Assembly (NCBI RefSeq): GCF_000213175.1
Contig: NW_009799179.1
Location: 4,380,171 to 4,444,170 of the forward strand
DNA length: 64,000 nucleotides
Direction of reading: 5' to 3'
Source: Neurospora tetrasperma FGSC 2508
Lineage: Eukaryota; Ascomycota; Sordariomycetes; Sordariales; Sordariaceae
Shown here: positions 1-12,538 of the stretch, one piece after another
How the letters are laid out: each line of letters begins with the position of its first letter
Position numbering within the stretch: the stretch's first letter is position 1
Notes under the pieces: model-generated
What the model saw: the letters and a program-made list of their open reading frames with translations, nothing else
Told to the model about the DNA's origin: nothing
Database searches by the model: none
Made by a program: the position numbers and the translations under genes

Positions 1-1446
1 CTGTACTCATAAAGGCTTGGATTAGGATGGGCTAGGTTAGGATCGGATAGGGTTTGTTAACGTTCCCAACGCTCAGTTCGACCTATCTTTCTTGTTATTC
101 GTCTCTACTGTTACTAGCGTAAATACCCAGTCATCCTCTTCATACATTGTTTGTGTACGATTCCATCGCCTTCAGTGTGTGATTATTTGCCTTTGCCTCC
201 TGTTATTGCTATCGTTGTCAAGGGTTGTGATGAGGTGATGTGAAGTGTCAAGTTGAAATTGGAAAAGGAGGAAGGTCGGATGGGGAGGGACGACGGTGTT
301 ACGTGCAAGTTGCTTGGCTGTCCTCCCATTCTCACTGGCTTAATTTGTTTTGTTCCTCTTTTCTGTCAGTTTGAGTAAATGGACAAGAACCTTGCACATA
401 TGTTGCAGGCGTTCTGCGTGTTCCAAACTGAATTTGTACAATATGTTTTTCCTATCGGTCCAGTCGCAGTCAGTTGGTGGGATTGGACTTGGGAGGATCT
501 GTTCTTTTCTCTTTACTCTAATCACATTGGTCAAGAAAGGGTTAAATGTTGAGGAAGGAAACTGGGAATGGAAGAGGAAGGCTACTGTTAGGTTATTGTT
601 AAAGTAGTGTATGGGAGAGAGATTAAGAGATTGTGTTAGTGAGAGGAAGAATGGGAAGAGATATTTTCACGTCGAATAATGATGTAGGGTCGTGAACATT
701 GCCTGGGCTGATTTGAAAAAGCGAGGCTTGATGATGGTTGTGCCGTGATGGCAATGTTCTTGCTGTAGGTACTCGAGTGAGCCTTGTCTCGTAGCCATGC
801 TCATTGCTCCCATCCGATGTCACGAATAGGGGCTTACACCAGCCTAGACCCTCCTCTGATTGGCCACAGAATCAAGGGAAGGTAGAGGTAGGTACCTACG
901 TATCTCCGCTTGCCTGCCGGGAACCTAAGCTTCGTGTTGATGGTACTTGGAATCTCCACAATGACATGACAGCTTTAGTGTTCCGTTGCCCGCCTGCAAC
1001 CAACTGAAGCACCGTCGTCGAACTGGAAGCACCCTGTCCGTCACTCCTTGTCGCGGTATAGGCGCCACGGCACGTCTGCCCACACCCGACTTGCACCTCA
1101 CTACACACAGCTACACCACTACCGACCGACCAACAAACCAACAAACGAGCGACACTGAGACCACGAACGCGAGAGAGAGAGAGAGGTTGAAGATCATACC
1201 TCTTCGCTTGTAGTGCTCGCCAATCGACGGTTTCAAGGTCCAGCGGATTGGACTTCCGTTGATTCCATTCTCGATCGAAATACCCGGCCACCTTTCCGTC
1301 GCTTCGAAATAGCCCAAAGCCGGGCGACTGACCGACTGCGCGCGCGCGCGACACAACGAGAAACTCCTCCCGCACCCTATTCCCAAACCGACCGATCAGC
1401 GACCAAACGACGACGACGACGCCGCGCCCCAGCGCCATTCGTCAAG
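1..1446. other. Non-coding region upstream of yos1
   Basis: I see no convincing gene here. The 180-codon frame on the minus strand (896-1438) has a low-complexity, unnatural translation. The last 400 bases are rich in CA, GA and CG tracts and run into the yos1 start, so they are probably its promoter and 5' leader. Confidence 0.6.
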
Positions 1447-2303
1447 ATGTTGATCTTCGGAAATCTTATCTATGTCTCCTGCCTATTGATCAACGCTATT
1501 GCCATCCTCTCTGAGGATAGGTTTCTTGCCAGGAGTAGGTGATGTCCTGTGTCCCCTTGCCTCGTCGCTTGGCTTTGTTGCGCTGTTCTCGTGCTGCTTG
1601 GAATATCCGATGGACCTCCTTCTCTGGGAGATGGACGGTGTGTGGAATTCGTGGGAGGTGGGCGGTTTATGGTGATGTTTGCTGTGGTGTGGGTGATGGG
1701 GATGGGATGGGTAATTGGATGGGGAGGGGAGGGCGGTTTTCAGCTGTCCTTGTTCGGTTTGTCTGGATTTAACTGCGCTGGATTCGATGGACTGGGTCAT
1801 CAGCCAGCTAGCAGAGATACGGATGGAAGGAAGGACAGATGAGCCAGCGAGTAGGAATACATCGACTGCTCGGTTCATGTTGTCCCAGCGCACACCGGGA
1901 CTGGCAGAGAAGGAGGAGGAGGAACCACCACATCCACCACGACCCCTATCCATCTATCACAAACCACACTCAACAGCAGAACAGCAGTCAAGCAAGCGCA
2001 TAAGCGCACAAGCAAAACCGATCACAGCTAACCTATTCTCTCTCTCTCTGAACAGTCAACTTCTCTCCCTCCTCCTACGACCCAGCCTTCGGCCAAAGCG
2101 CAGATGCCTCCGTCCAAGCCAAGATCATGAACCTGATTGCGAGCGTACGGACGTTGATGAGGCGTACGTATATACCTACATATGCACCCGGGATATTTTT
2201 TATTTGTACACCTGAAACCCCTTGCTAACTTCTTCTCTGCCATGTAGCCCTCCTGATTTTGGTCAACACATTGATAATAATATACGAGCTGGTGCTTGGC
2301 TAA
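1447..2303 (+). CDS. yos1: Yos1/IER3IP1-type ER-Golgi transport protein, three exons
   Basis: A small gene of 83 residues that needs splicing to be seen. Exons are 1447-1534, 2056-2163 and 2248-2303. The introns start GTAGGT and GTACGT and end in AACAG and TGTAG; intron 1 has a GCTAACC branch site. The protein begins MLIFGNLIYVSCLLINAIA and continues LSEDRFLAR, the hallmark of the Yos1/IER3IP1 family. It ends in a hydrophobic stretch and LVLG. Two membrane segments are visible, at about residues 4-21 and 61-80. In yeast Yos1 binds Yip1 and Yif1 and is needed for COPII transport from ER to Golgi. The length matches the family (about 80-90 residues). Intron 1 is 521 nt, long for this genome. 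The start is the only ATG in frame with the conserved N-terminus. Confidence 0.93.
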
Positions 2304-3762
2304 GCAAGGATCCTTCAGTCGAACATCGCACCAACGAAGAGAAGGAAGCTGGGTGTCGAATTGAAGACAGAAAAATAGAGAGAGATGCATAACAGGATGG
2401 TGCAGGGGAATAGGAAGGTTGAGGATGGTCATCGAGCGAATCAGGCATCAAGAAAGGACTGGAACAGGAAGCAAAGCAAAGCATACGAAAAATACATTTG
2501 GAAGACGGGTTTAGTCACATGGTTCGGACTACACGGCCTCAGTTGTGGGCTGACAAGAAGAGAAAGAAAGAAAGAAGGGTGATAACGCATCGGAATGATT
2601 AAGAATTAATGTAAAGTTGACATCACCGCTTGGGTCTGATGGGCGACTAATGGCTGCAAACTTTCAGACAGGGAAGAGGCGGTTGTGTGAAATCCCTTGA
2701 TGAGAATTGCGAAGTAGTGTAGAATCAAAGTCAGTGCCTGTGATAATTACTTGGCTTTTCGGTGAATGTGGGTGTAGTAGGAGTACAAATAAGGTAGACA
2801 TTTCATCTCAGTACTTACCCTGGTTCAGTCTGGCTTTGTGGGTTACAGAATACAAACCGACTGCAGTCGCAACTCAAGAAGCAGAATACCAACTGAAGAC
2901 TGTATGGTTCTGTACCTGCCGAACTCTACTTACCTATTTAGTTGGTCTACACATTCAGATGGCTAAGGTAGTACCTTCTGCTTTGAGACGGCGGCAACTA
3001 ACTGAACTGTTGATGGCTCACTGCAGTCGGCACGGCAGTGGACTACACCTCCATAGAGGTACGTAGGTACCCTATGTTCTTTCCTGAACGAACTAACTGG
3101 ACGGAGCGAGGGCTTGAAAGACTGGACAATTCAGTTCAGTCCAGTCCATCACTCACTCTCTACGAGGAAGGAGTGAAGGTTCGCAGCAGGACCGGATGTA
3201 CCTCTGTTAGTGAAGCACATTCTTCAGTTTGTACAACGATCTACTACCGCCTCTAACAGATTTCCCGCCAGTGTACCTGAGTGCCATAAAAAGGGTTCTT
3301 GCTTCTAACCGTCCGGTAACATGATTCCCCAGCTGCGGTTAGTTGTACTGTACCACAGTACAGTTGACTGACCCGGAAGTGTTCACAGGTTCAGCGAACC
3401 TTTGTTCGTTTCATTTTCAACAACTTTGCTTGGTCTACTTTTGTTTATTTCCGCTCCCCTAAACTTGCAAGTTCACACCACCCACCACCGCCGGCCAGAA
3501 AAGAATCAATAAGGGCGCGGCGGGTTTCAACAACTCCTCGCACACCTCGACCATGCAATGCAGGTTTTGCACCAACAACTTCCAGAAGTAGCGCTCCTAG
3601 ACGCCAATACTCCCCCCTCTCCCCTTTCCCCTTAGTTCACCCCTCTACACTACATCTACTCCCTATGCTTTCTCGACTTTTCGTACTACAATTGGAGCAC
3701 TCCTCTACCGCCTCCAGACCACCAACCCCACTACCAGATAAACATCCAAAAGGCCTATCGCA
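2304..3762. other. Intergenic region between convergent yos1 and creB-type genes
   Basis: This should hold the 3' ends of both converging transcripts. I see no coding exon with family features. It contains short recurring words such as GTAGGTA and TACGTA, but nothing else I can name. Confidence 0.6.
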
Positions 3763-6558
3763 CTACGATAGGAACCGTGAACTCTTCTTCCTCCCCATGC
3801 TGAAGCTGAACCGGTCTCGCAGCGGCGGCTTCTCGAACCTCTCCGGAGCCGTAGGGGGCGGGCCGAGTATGGAGGACGTCGAGGCCGACCTAGACGCTCG
3901 CACGTCCCTCTTGATACCCTCTGGCGTCGTCATGGTTCTCATTGGCGAGCTCGACAGGTGGTGATTATGGGAATAAATGCCGTTCGGTCCTCGTGACGTG
4001 GGCGATAACGGCGACGACGACGACGACGACGAGAATCCGCCAAAGCCGTTGCCACCATGAACATCACCAGTAGTCGCGCGGCTACTCGCGTTGCTTTCAG
4101 CCACGCCGTTGCTGGTCATACTTTCGTTGCTCCTCTGCTCTGTACTGCTGCTTTCCGCCCTGTCACTCTTGTCTTTGTCGCTGCTTTTCTCGGACTTGTC
4201 GCTGCCACCGCCACCACCACCACCACCACCACCACCGCCGGTCTTTCCCAGAAAAGCAAAGCTCTTGCGTGAGAGAGACTTGCCACCCAGGCCGGCGCGA
4301 TTGAACAGCCTGGGACTGCTGGGGCCACTCTTAGTGCCTGCTTCAGCGGCTGCCGCCTCCTTCTTGCGCCTCTTTTCTTCCTCGGCTGCCAGCTGTTTGC
4401 TCTCGCGCATGACCTTTGCCAGCTGCTCCTGCTCTTTTTGCTGTACTCCGCGCTTCTTTGCAACCTTCTCAAGACGCTCCTTTTCTGCGAGCCTTGCTGC
4501 CTCTTTCTCGGCGGCTTTTCGGGCCTTTTCCTGTGCTTTCTCTTGGGCTTTCTGTTCCTTTTTCTCCTTGGCAAGTTCATCCTTGGATTTGGGCGGGACC
4601 GTGGCTGCCTCGTCCGCCTTCGTTATGACGGCAGGGGCCGGAGGTGGTGCCGCAGCTAGAGGATGGGAGAAAGGCTCGGGTCCGGGGGTCTGGGTCGGCG
4701 TTGAAGATTGTAAGATACTGGCAATTCCGCCTGGAGCTGTTTGGGCGTGAGCAAGGCTTACCGATGGGTCAAGATCTTCCACTGGTACTGTCGGCTGACT
4801 GTTGACCTTTGTTAAGGAGTCATTTCCGGTCCCGTTCGTTTGTTCCGCACCGGCTGCTAGGTCGGCTGCTTGGGTGGCTAGCCTCATCTCTTCTAGTCCT
4901 TCGGCATCCAACTCTTCCCTCATCTTCTCAAAGGTGACTTCCTGGTAGAATAGTACGTAGGCGCAAGCCATGCCTGGCTTGTCACCAAAGAAGTTCGCCA
5001 CGAAATTCTTGTCAACGGGCTCGACCATTTCGTCATCGAACAAAACCCAGCCCCGATCCTTGGTTTTGATAATTGACACGTAGTGTCCGTGGTAGGCATT
5101 ACCTCCAATATGGACAATGACTGCGTATAACTCGTAAATCCTGTCCGGGTCTTCAGCATCATCCGTCGTATTGAACATGCGAAGATAATATGGGTAGACG
5201 ACACGATGAAACAGCTTTTGTAGTCGGCTGTAGTCCTCGGTATACTTGAACCTCTTCAGATGCAACGCCAAAACCTTTGGTAGCTTCTTAATCTTCATCC
5301 TCTTCTCAGCCTCTTGCAAGCCGCCACAACGATCGCAGTGAAACTTGTTCCTCTCGCAAAGCATCTCCTCTGCGGAGAATTTCCGTAGGCATGACGTTAC
5401 CGAAGAATGCTCTTCCAGATCGATTGAGAGATCCAAAAACGTTTCGTCTCGTTGTGACACCGTCTCGCAAGTCAAGCATCTGGTTTCGGAAACTAGGACG
5501 CCTTCAAAAATGTCGTGCACCCAGCTTGTCTCCGGCGTCCTGAGGTTGGATGCCATCACGCTCCTCGTAAGGCTTGGAGATGACGATTGTTGGTTCAATG
5601 GAGACGATGTCGTTCCAATCTCCTTCCTGCTCTCCTGCATACGCCTAGCGTACGCCTCCACATTCGAGATAACATCGTTCAATACAAGGCCGTAAAATTC
5701 GTGTGCGTCTTGGTGCATAGAATTGCGAAACATTTCATTGTCGCGCTTGAAGATATCCAGAAAGCGCTGTGGGCTGATGACACCGGTCCTGGAGTTGCTT
5801 TGAATCAGAGCAGTAAAAATATCCTTGAGCCCGGTGAACGTGCATTCCTCCATGCCGTACGCATCTGGATTTTCCTGGGCCAACTCCAACACGGGTCCTT
5901 TGATCATGGCCTGCTTTTTCTTGTATTCTGGGGCATCAGGCCTGTCTTCGGGTCGTATCGGTTGCGTTATTGGCATCGGTATTGGTCCAGGAGTGAACCC
6001 TTGCCGCGGTTTGGGCATTTGCTTGCCGGGCGTCGCCGCATTTCCGTTGACTTGTACCGGTGGCCGTATCGAGACTTTGACCTTGCTCGTATTGCCTTCT
6101 GACGTGTTATTCGAAGGCGGGTAGTTCACGACATTCTCTCGGAAAGATTCCGAGTAGTATAACGCTTGAAGGATCGAATTGCAGTAGCTGTTTCCCTGGG
6201 ATTAGCATAAAACTTTACTGTCATCGGCCGGGTGGTGCATACCATGTGTTGCCAAACTACAAAACTCATTTGTGTTAGCGACATCATCCACACAGCAAGG
6301 TTCCAAAATGCGGTCCTACATTTTCCAAGCCAAAGTACTTGTCGCTTCCATCTTCCCGAAGAGGCCCAGCATTTTGCAGTATTCTCTCAAGGGGAGTCAA
6401 TTCCACCGCCGGCTCGTCCTTTTTGTTCTTAGACGAGGCATTGCTGTCGGTTTTGGAGCTTCCCTGCATGAGCTTGTTAGCGACACAGGACAGAAGTCAA
6501 AAGGAGTTATTCAACATACTGCACCTGCGCCTTTGAGTTTGTTGAAGAATCCTGCCAT
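3763..6558 (-). CDS. creB: CreB/USP12-46-type ubiquitin C-terminal hydrolase, four exons
   Basis: Exons on the minus strand are 6558-6520, 6463-6320, 6243-6256 (a 14-nt microexon) and 6187-3763, giving 873 residues. Joined, they read [21 protein letters not shown], the peptidase C19 Cys box with catalytic Cys66. The His box ([10 protein letters not shown], His434) and a WVLFDDEMV segment follow. CxxC pairs (CLTC, CDRC) suggest the family's zinc site. The last 350 residues hold a long Lys/Glu/Ala coiled coil, a run of about 12 glycines, and Ser-rich basic ends. In Aspergillus, CreB with the WD40 protein CreC removes ubiquitin in carbon catabolite regulation; its animal relatives are USP12 and USP46. 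All three introns have GCTAAC/T branch sites. The start MAGFF is the first ATG. Intron 3 has two acceptors 8 nt apart; only the downstream one keeps the frame. Confidence 0.93.
6243..6256 (-). other. creB: 14-nt microexon of the creB-type gene
   Basis: The exon TTTGGCAACACATG is flanked by TTTTGTAG upstream and GTATGC downstream. It encodes FGNT plus two bases of the catalytic Cys codon. Without it, or with the upstream acceptor, the frame breaks and the C19 Cys box cannot form. Confidence 0.88.
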
Positions 6559-9500
6559 AATGCTATGGGTGGAAGGTAAACTGGAGGAGCGCGTAGGTAG
6601 TTTGGGGCCAAGTCACAGTGTTGGCTACAGCTGCGCAGCATAAGCTCGGACGGGCGACGGCAGCGAGCAGCGTTGTATCTGTAACCATTCGCAAAAAAAA
6701 CGAACTGCAGTGGTATGTCCGAGTCCGAGGAAGAGAGTAACGAAGGTCGCTTCGAGATTGAAGAGAGTGCGGAGGCACGCGCGACCGGTGCGCAAAGTGA
6801 GAATCGTCTTGGGGGGCCGGCTCGTTGTGGCTCAATGCGATGCTGCGATGCGCATGCAGCTACCAGCTGGCAGTGGCCAGTCAGGCAAAGGAGTTGGTGA
6901 ATGCTCCTCCGATTAGGATCCTGTCTAACAACTCGCTGGGCCTGTCGCAAGATCGGTTTACGACTTTAGATCGCAGAATTGAGACCAATATCCGTCGAAG
7001 CTGTGGAAGCGACGACTGGAGAGACGAGCGGGCAAAGACGGAGAATGGGAGTGGAGCGGATGGCCTCCAGGTTGGACGGATGACGGGCGGCGGTACGGGG
7101 GATACTTTTAGACATGCGGCGGAAGTTGAATCAGGAGTTCAGGAGCTGGCATGCACGCTGTAAGCCAAGCAAGCAGGTTGAGTAGCCTTCCTTAGGTAGA
7201 GAGCTTGGGAGCCGAGCTATATCGACAACACACCGTAGTACACTTAGTGGTCCTTGTCCGACGAACGATGGAAGGTGCATAGAAGCCTGGATAGAGCCTC
7301 TATAAACCTATGGTCTGTTGCCAAGGAATAAGAGTAGAGTTGAGGACTGTAGGATAGGAATTGGCTTGCCGCGATTTGTAGCGTGTACTGTATAGTGGAG
7401 AGATCTCAACCAGACCCGGATCTGGGGACGGGAGATGGGAAGAGAGTCTGCGGGATGGTGATGGGTTGACTGGTTTGCCCTGACTCCCCGAGGCAGTGCC
7501 GAGTGGTACTTCTTGGTAATCTCAGCGTTTCTTCACTAATCCTGCTGTGGTCGGCTCGCAGTGGCCGTTGCAACTTCCAGCATTCTCGCGTCGGTTCTGT
7601 CTCCTGCTTGCCTGATTCTGGTATGAATGGGGACCGAGTGAACAGTGCGCGAGTCGTGTGAATTGGCGAGGAATGGGGGCATTCCCGTCTGTTTTCCCTT
7701 CTAGTGGTGTGAGACTGGCGAGACTGAGCACTACCTCTAGGACCCGACGTTGAGGTTGAGAGGTGGATTTCCGGAGTGAAAGTGGAAGTGAAAAGCCGGC
7801 GGGGGCGCCCAGATGAATTGCACTACAGGGAACTAACAGTCTAGTAGGTATCCACGCGGATGGGCTGCAGGTGGCTTCTCACACAGCGGACAGGCGCTCT
7901 GGCGGGCACTTCAGAGTCCACTTCACCACAGTCACTGCCCGCTCACTGCCTCCTCTCACCACTCACACAGCCTGGGTTGTCATTGCCCGTCTTGCAAGTT
8001 GCAACAGCCCGGCGAAATGACGTTGAACATCAATGATCAGGTACCGCCCGTTGATCTTGGCACTCAATTATCTCCCGGCCCCTTTCTCCAACAGGGCCGA
8101 TTCAGTTGGATCCGGGTTGAGCATAACCTACAGTACTTAACTTTGCGATCAGCTTGGTTTCATGATGACTGTAAACACCGAGTACAGGAGCTTTCACAGA
8201 CAGAACCTGTCATTTGCTCGGTTTTTTTCTGGCCGTGAACTCGGCGAACACGACAGCAAGTCTCGCGTGATGGGGCAGGTTACGAGGGCGCGTGCCTAGA
8301 GGTAGTGTATGTATGTCTACGTATTCGTCTTCTCGCTCTTGTTTCTCAAATGTTGGGCATTCGGACTTGATGTGCAATCTTACCTGCCCAGCTGAGTAAA
8401 GTGTGCCTGGGGGCCACGAGGTTGGAATCGCTAACTTAACACAACGGCGAAACGGCACCAATGGGAGAAGCAGTGGAAGATTCGACTATCCCCGGACCTT
8501 ACCACATCGATCATGATGTTCTCCACTTGCCGACCTCAACCGAACAACGCTCGTCATCATGTCAGCCGGGATCCTCCTTCATCAAGTGAGTGAATCTCCC
8601 AACGAGGACGGCTGGTGATGGCCACAATACTAGTGTATAGCGAGAAATCGCAGAGCTGCGCATGTACCGACTTTACAAGCTATGGTCTATCGTCTGAGCT
8701 TCGTGGCGGCCGGCGACTATTCCACTCTTTACACCATAACAGGCAAACATAGTTAAGTAGGAGACTTCTCAGACCACTTTTCCCATAGCAGCAGACGTTA
8801 CCTCTGGAGAAGCTGTGGTTGCAATAGGGTCGGTCATAGCAACCACACCAAAACGGCAGAACCGGCCGGATGGGCTTCTCGGTTCTAGGCGTCCATTTAA
8901 TTGCATGCAAAGAGAGGCACCAGTGTTCCCATGGGACCACCTTGTTGGTGATCAGAACTCGAATGGCTGGCGGACAACCCCGCTACCAAGCAGCCGAGGG
9001 AGCATTAATATAAACTCATGCGGCACGTTGGGGATGGCTCAGAATGCTTGATGGTAAAGTATTTCAGGGTCGTCATGTTCCCCACGGCAACTACGCTGCT
9101 AATCGGTTACCCTACAACGTTAGCATACATGTGTAGGCATCTCCGACAAATCCTCATACATTTGACCCTACCATTCCAGCGTAAGATGACTCCTGGAACT
9201 AACGCTCGCACGTGTTAAACTTGAGCTGAGTCCTTTGCCAATTTGGTTGTTCGATAAGTGAACACAGGACGTCCGTCCACACTCTTCAGATACCCATACA
9301 GCTTGTTGCAGTCCTTAGGAACATGTCACGACACAGGTACTTGCCCACCGCCTACCTATTCTTTTCCTCGTTCAAGAGGGAGAAGAGGATGACGAAGTGC
9401 ATACACATAGCTTGGGATCAGCCACCACTCAGATACATGCAACAGTCAGATCGCCCGCGATGCAGGGCCGCCATCGCGGGAACGATATGTACGAGCCAAA

Positions 9501-10347
9501 AGCAAGGCACAGGTGGGGAGGGGTTCTTGGCCGGCACCAGCCAGGGGGAAGGGATAAGCCGTTCTCATAGCGAGCGTAGCTCGCTGCGCGCAGTACATAT
9601 CTGCACCCAACTCGAGTCTTACCCGCTGGGCGGTTTTACATCACTTTGAAGTCCGCAAGTTGATCGTTCGTGGAACCCAAGTGGATGTGATGCGCATGGC
9701 TTCCTCGCATTAGCGCTGCCGGAGCTTTTTGCGTGGAATGTTCTACAGTACCATGGGACAACATGAGGATCCAAGACATTACATTCCCTGACCAACCCTA
9801 ATAATAACCACAGTTCGACTCAAAGCTCGACAAGGGGAAAGCCTAGGTAGGTAGAAGAAGCCTTACCCCTAGGACATATCCTGCCGGATGCAGTCCCAGG
9901 GCAACAATCCCACATATATTATACCAAGGGAATTCCCTCTTCAAATCGTAGTACCTCAGTGCAAACATGTTTACGCGTTCTAGCTTCTGAGGTTATATGC
10001 AACGCACCGGCATTGCTGGTGGTGGAAGCATTTACGTACCCATATACGTACGCATCGTCTGCATACAAACCACCAACTAACCGAACCCTGGAGGAATGAA
10101 AATCAGATTCTTCTACGTCCCCCCCCTATACTATCTATCTCTTCAAAGGCGCTGGAGGGTGGAGACATTGAACATCACCGTCTTGAGTACAATTTCTGGA
10201 GGGTATGAATGTTGCAATATGCTTACAGATTATGCCTGATTTTCAGGAAACCTCAAGCCCTATGCCCTGAGTCTAATCTATACGGTACTTGTGCCGTTCA
10301 ATTCCTCAGCATACACGACTGCGTTAGACGAGGCACGTATATGAGTG

Positions 10348-10386
<39 letters not shown>
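10348..10386 (+). repeat. Uninterrupted run of 39 adenines
   Basis: A pure A tract follows ATGAGTG and is followed by CCCTCGACGTG. It could be a replication-slippage microsatellite or the tail of an old retroposed copy. I see no matching flanking duplication and no recognisable element body upstream. Confidence 0.9.
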
Positions 10387-10388
<2 letters not shown>

Positions 10389-10570
10389 CTCGACGTGACA
10401 CAGCAACAGCACTCCAACAACAAGGCTGCATCTGATACCGTCTTGTAGCCCCAATTGCCTTTCAGACTACCAATATAGTGACATAGTGACATACACAGCC
10501 GTCAATGATGAGAGTACCTACGGTAGTACATCTCCCAAATATCATCAAGAGTCGAGCATTCAACTTTCAA

Positions 10571-10599
10571 CACACACACGCACACACACGCACACACAC
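10571..10599 (+). repeat. CA microsatellite
   Basis: Two copies of CACACACACG are followed by a third, imperfect copy. It is a simple dinucleotide repeat with regular CG interruptions and no function that I can see. Confidence 0.9.
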
Positions 10600-11927
10600 C
10601 TCCCAAAGCGACATCACTTCCGGCAGCCCTTCCCCCATAATGAGAGACTTGTTTGAACAGAAAGCCACAAAAACACATGTTCTTCTACACGTGTACACTT
10701 CCTGAACGACCCAATTTGCCCCTTAGAAAGAAGACCAAACTTAAGTCTGGATTACATACACTAACTAGCACGGGTCTCACCTTGGAAAACGAACGCCACA
10801 AGAAGACCTCGGAGGCGTAGCCTGAGATGGACGCGGATAAGGCGTCACATTCTCGTTTTCAAGAAGTCAGTGCGACAAGAGATACGCGAGAGTTATCATA
10901 TAACTCGGCTAAGTAGCGTCATCGTGAAATTGTGGGAAACCCAGTAGGTATGTGGGTATAGAGACTAGGAGGAGTCTCTGTCATATCCCTTTGGGACTAT
11001 GATCCAGATTGAGATGGAAACTATTTGTCGGAGGAGGCTAGAAGGCGACAACGAAAAGGGCTCGATTCTGGAGAAGTTGTTCAACGAAAGAGGAGAAACG
11101 AAACCACAGCAGGTAGCATAGATATAAGTACCCGAAAGGGTGTGCCAGTGAATGGGCAAGGCCGAGTGAAGGCGGCCCAGGGCACGGACTTCTAACGTCA
11201 TCCAACTACAAGGGAGAAGAGACACTCACAAAGAACGGGTAGAAGACACGAGTATGGTTTGAAGTGGGAAGACTCATTTTCAATCCCGTCTACCTTCCAC
11301 AAAAAGAGGAAATCAAATTGTCATCGTACAAGCTAGGTTACATGGTAAAAACGAACAGATAAAAAAAAAAAAAAAACAATAATCATTTCCCTCCATATTT
11401 ATCATCCCCTCAAAGCTCTGAAAGCCGATGGGGGATATCTATGCGCTCTGGGAGACCTAAAAAGGTTTGCATGGGTTCCATCGTTTTCTTTAACCCTTTC
11501 ATGAGCAAATTCCTTTTGGTTGGCCATGAATTTTCCACCAGTCCCCAGATTCCCAAACGCGCCCACTCTGTTCGTCCCTTGATATCCTTCCTTCTGTTAT
11601 TATGTACGAAGCGAAACAAGCACCCCAGCCGAGCTCAGGGGCGCCTACTACCGGTACTACCCACTACCTCTCCCGAAATATTGTTGTGTCTTTGGGCAAA
11701 TGAGACAGATCATTTAATGGTTTATCGTTTCCTGCCAAGACCGCAGCAGCAAGGAGGTCGCATCTGTGCCATTGTGTGTTTCGTGTGAATATGGCATAGT
11801 TGTTGTATGTCGCTGTCATTCATCGTTTCGGGTTTCGTCTCAACCACTACCTTGTGGTGAGCCGCCGCGGCAAAAGAGAAACCAAATCGCTCCGGATAGC
11901 ATTGTTGTTTGCTGATGCCCAGCCCGT

Positions 11928-12538
11928 TTAGCTGGAGAATTTGCGGGTGATCTTGGCAATGACTGAAGAGAAAAGTTATGTCAGCCATATGCTCGCTGCT
12001 GTTTATCTGCCTTAAAAGAAACCCGTTGTTTCAAGGAAACTACAAGGCGTTGCCCAAAAGACAAGACGGACTAAACGTACTGTGAAGAGCGACGACGCTG
12101 AAGATGAAGACCAGCGACAGAACCAGGACAACAACGGGGTCGACCTTGAGGCCGGGGCTCTCGTCGGTGTAAAGACGGAGCATGGTGCTGCTGGAGCCAC
12201 CGGCACCAGCGGCGCGCGTGCTGTTGGGGCGAGCATTGGCAATCTTCTCCTTCTGGTCGGCAGCAGCACGGCGACGGATGGCGGTACGAGCACCGCCCGG
12301 GGGAGGAGGCGAGGAGGGGCGCGCAGAGCTAACACCGGTAGCGCCGCCAGCGGGCGGGGAGCTGGGCGAGGAGGCACGAGGAGAAGACTGGTTGGGGTTG
12401 CACCGTTAGCTATGTTACAGTATCACGTATTTCACAACGCGATCAGAAAGTAGCAGAACATGGTTCACGAGGCATTGTGATCATATGAACAGCAAAGCAG
12501 AGAGAAGCTAGCTGCTGTAGACTTGCAGAACGTACCAT
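11928..12538 (-). CDS. sbh1: Sec61 beta subunit of the ER translocon
   Basis: Exons are 12538-12536 (ATG only), 12387-12081 and 11962-11928, giving 114 residues. After the start comes an Ser/Pro/Gly/Ala-rich cytosolic region, then [15 protein letters not shown] and a short linker ending [11 protein letters not shown]. The conserved Sec61 beta membrane anchor follows ([20 protein letters not shown]), then a short basic tail (AKITRKFSS). In the family the protein is tail-anchored in the ER membrane and joins Sec61 alpha and gamma in the protein-conducting channel. The intron after ATG runs from GTACGT to CAACCAG (148 nt) with a GCTAAC site; the second is 118 nt. Frame and length fit the family fully. 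Confidence 0.94.

Larger units (their letters stand above)
6559..11927. other. Large 5.4-kb gene-free region
   Basis: No frame here carries a family motif, and codon use looks random. Landmarks are a 39-A run (10348-10386), a CA-rich microsatellite (10571-10599), a 16-A run (11361-11376) and a small 7-bp hairpin at 9569-9585. The first kilobase should include the creB promoter. A non-coding RNA cannot be excluded by eye. Confidence 0.5.

Noticed and set aside
896-1438. A 180-codon minus-strand frame upstream of yos1
   Set aside because: Low-complexity translation, no motif, and it overlaps the likely yos1 leader.
4091-4750. A 219-codon plus-strand frame inside the creB-type gene
   Set aside because: It is the complement of the coiled-coil and poly-Gly coding region; the real frame on the minus strand carries the family motifs.
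6188-6198. Upstream acceptor CCCAG in creB intron 3
   Set aside because: Used with the microexon it breaks the frame. Used without the microexon it keeps the frame but loses the catalytic Cys (GNSYCNS).
9569-9585. Hairpin AGCGAGC-GTA-GCTCGCT
   Set aside because: Seven base pairs alone, no U-run or gene context; expected by chance in a window of this size.
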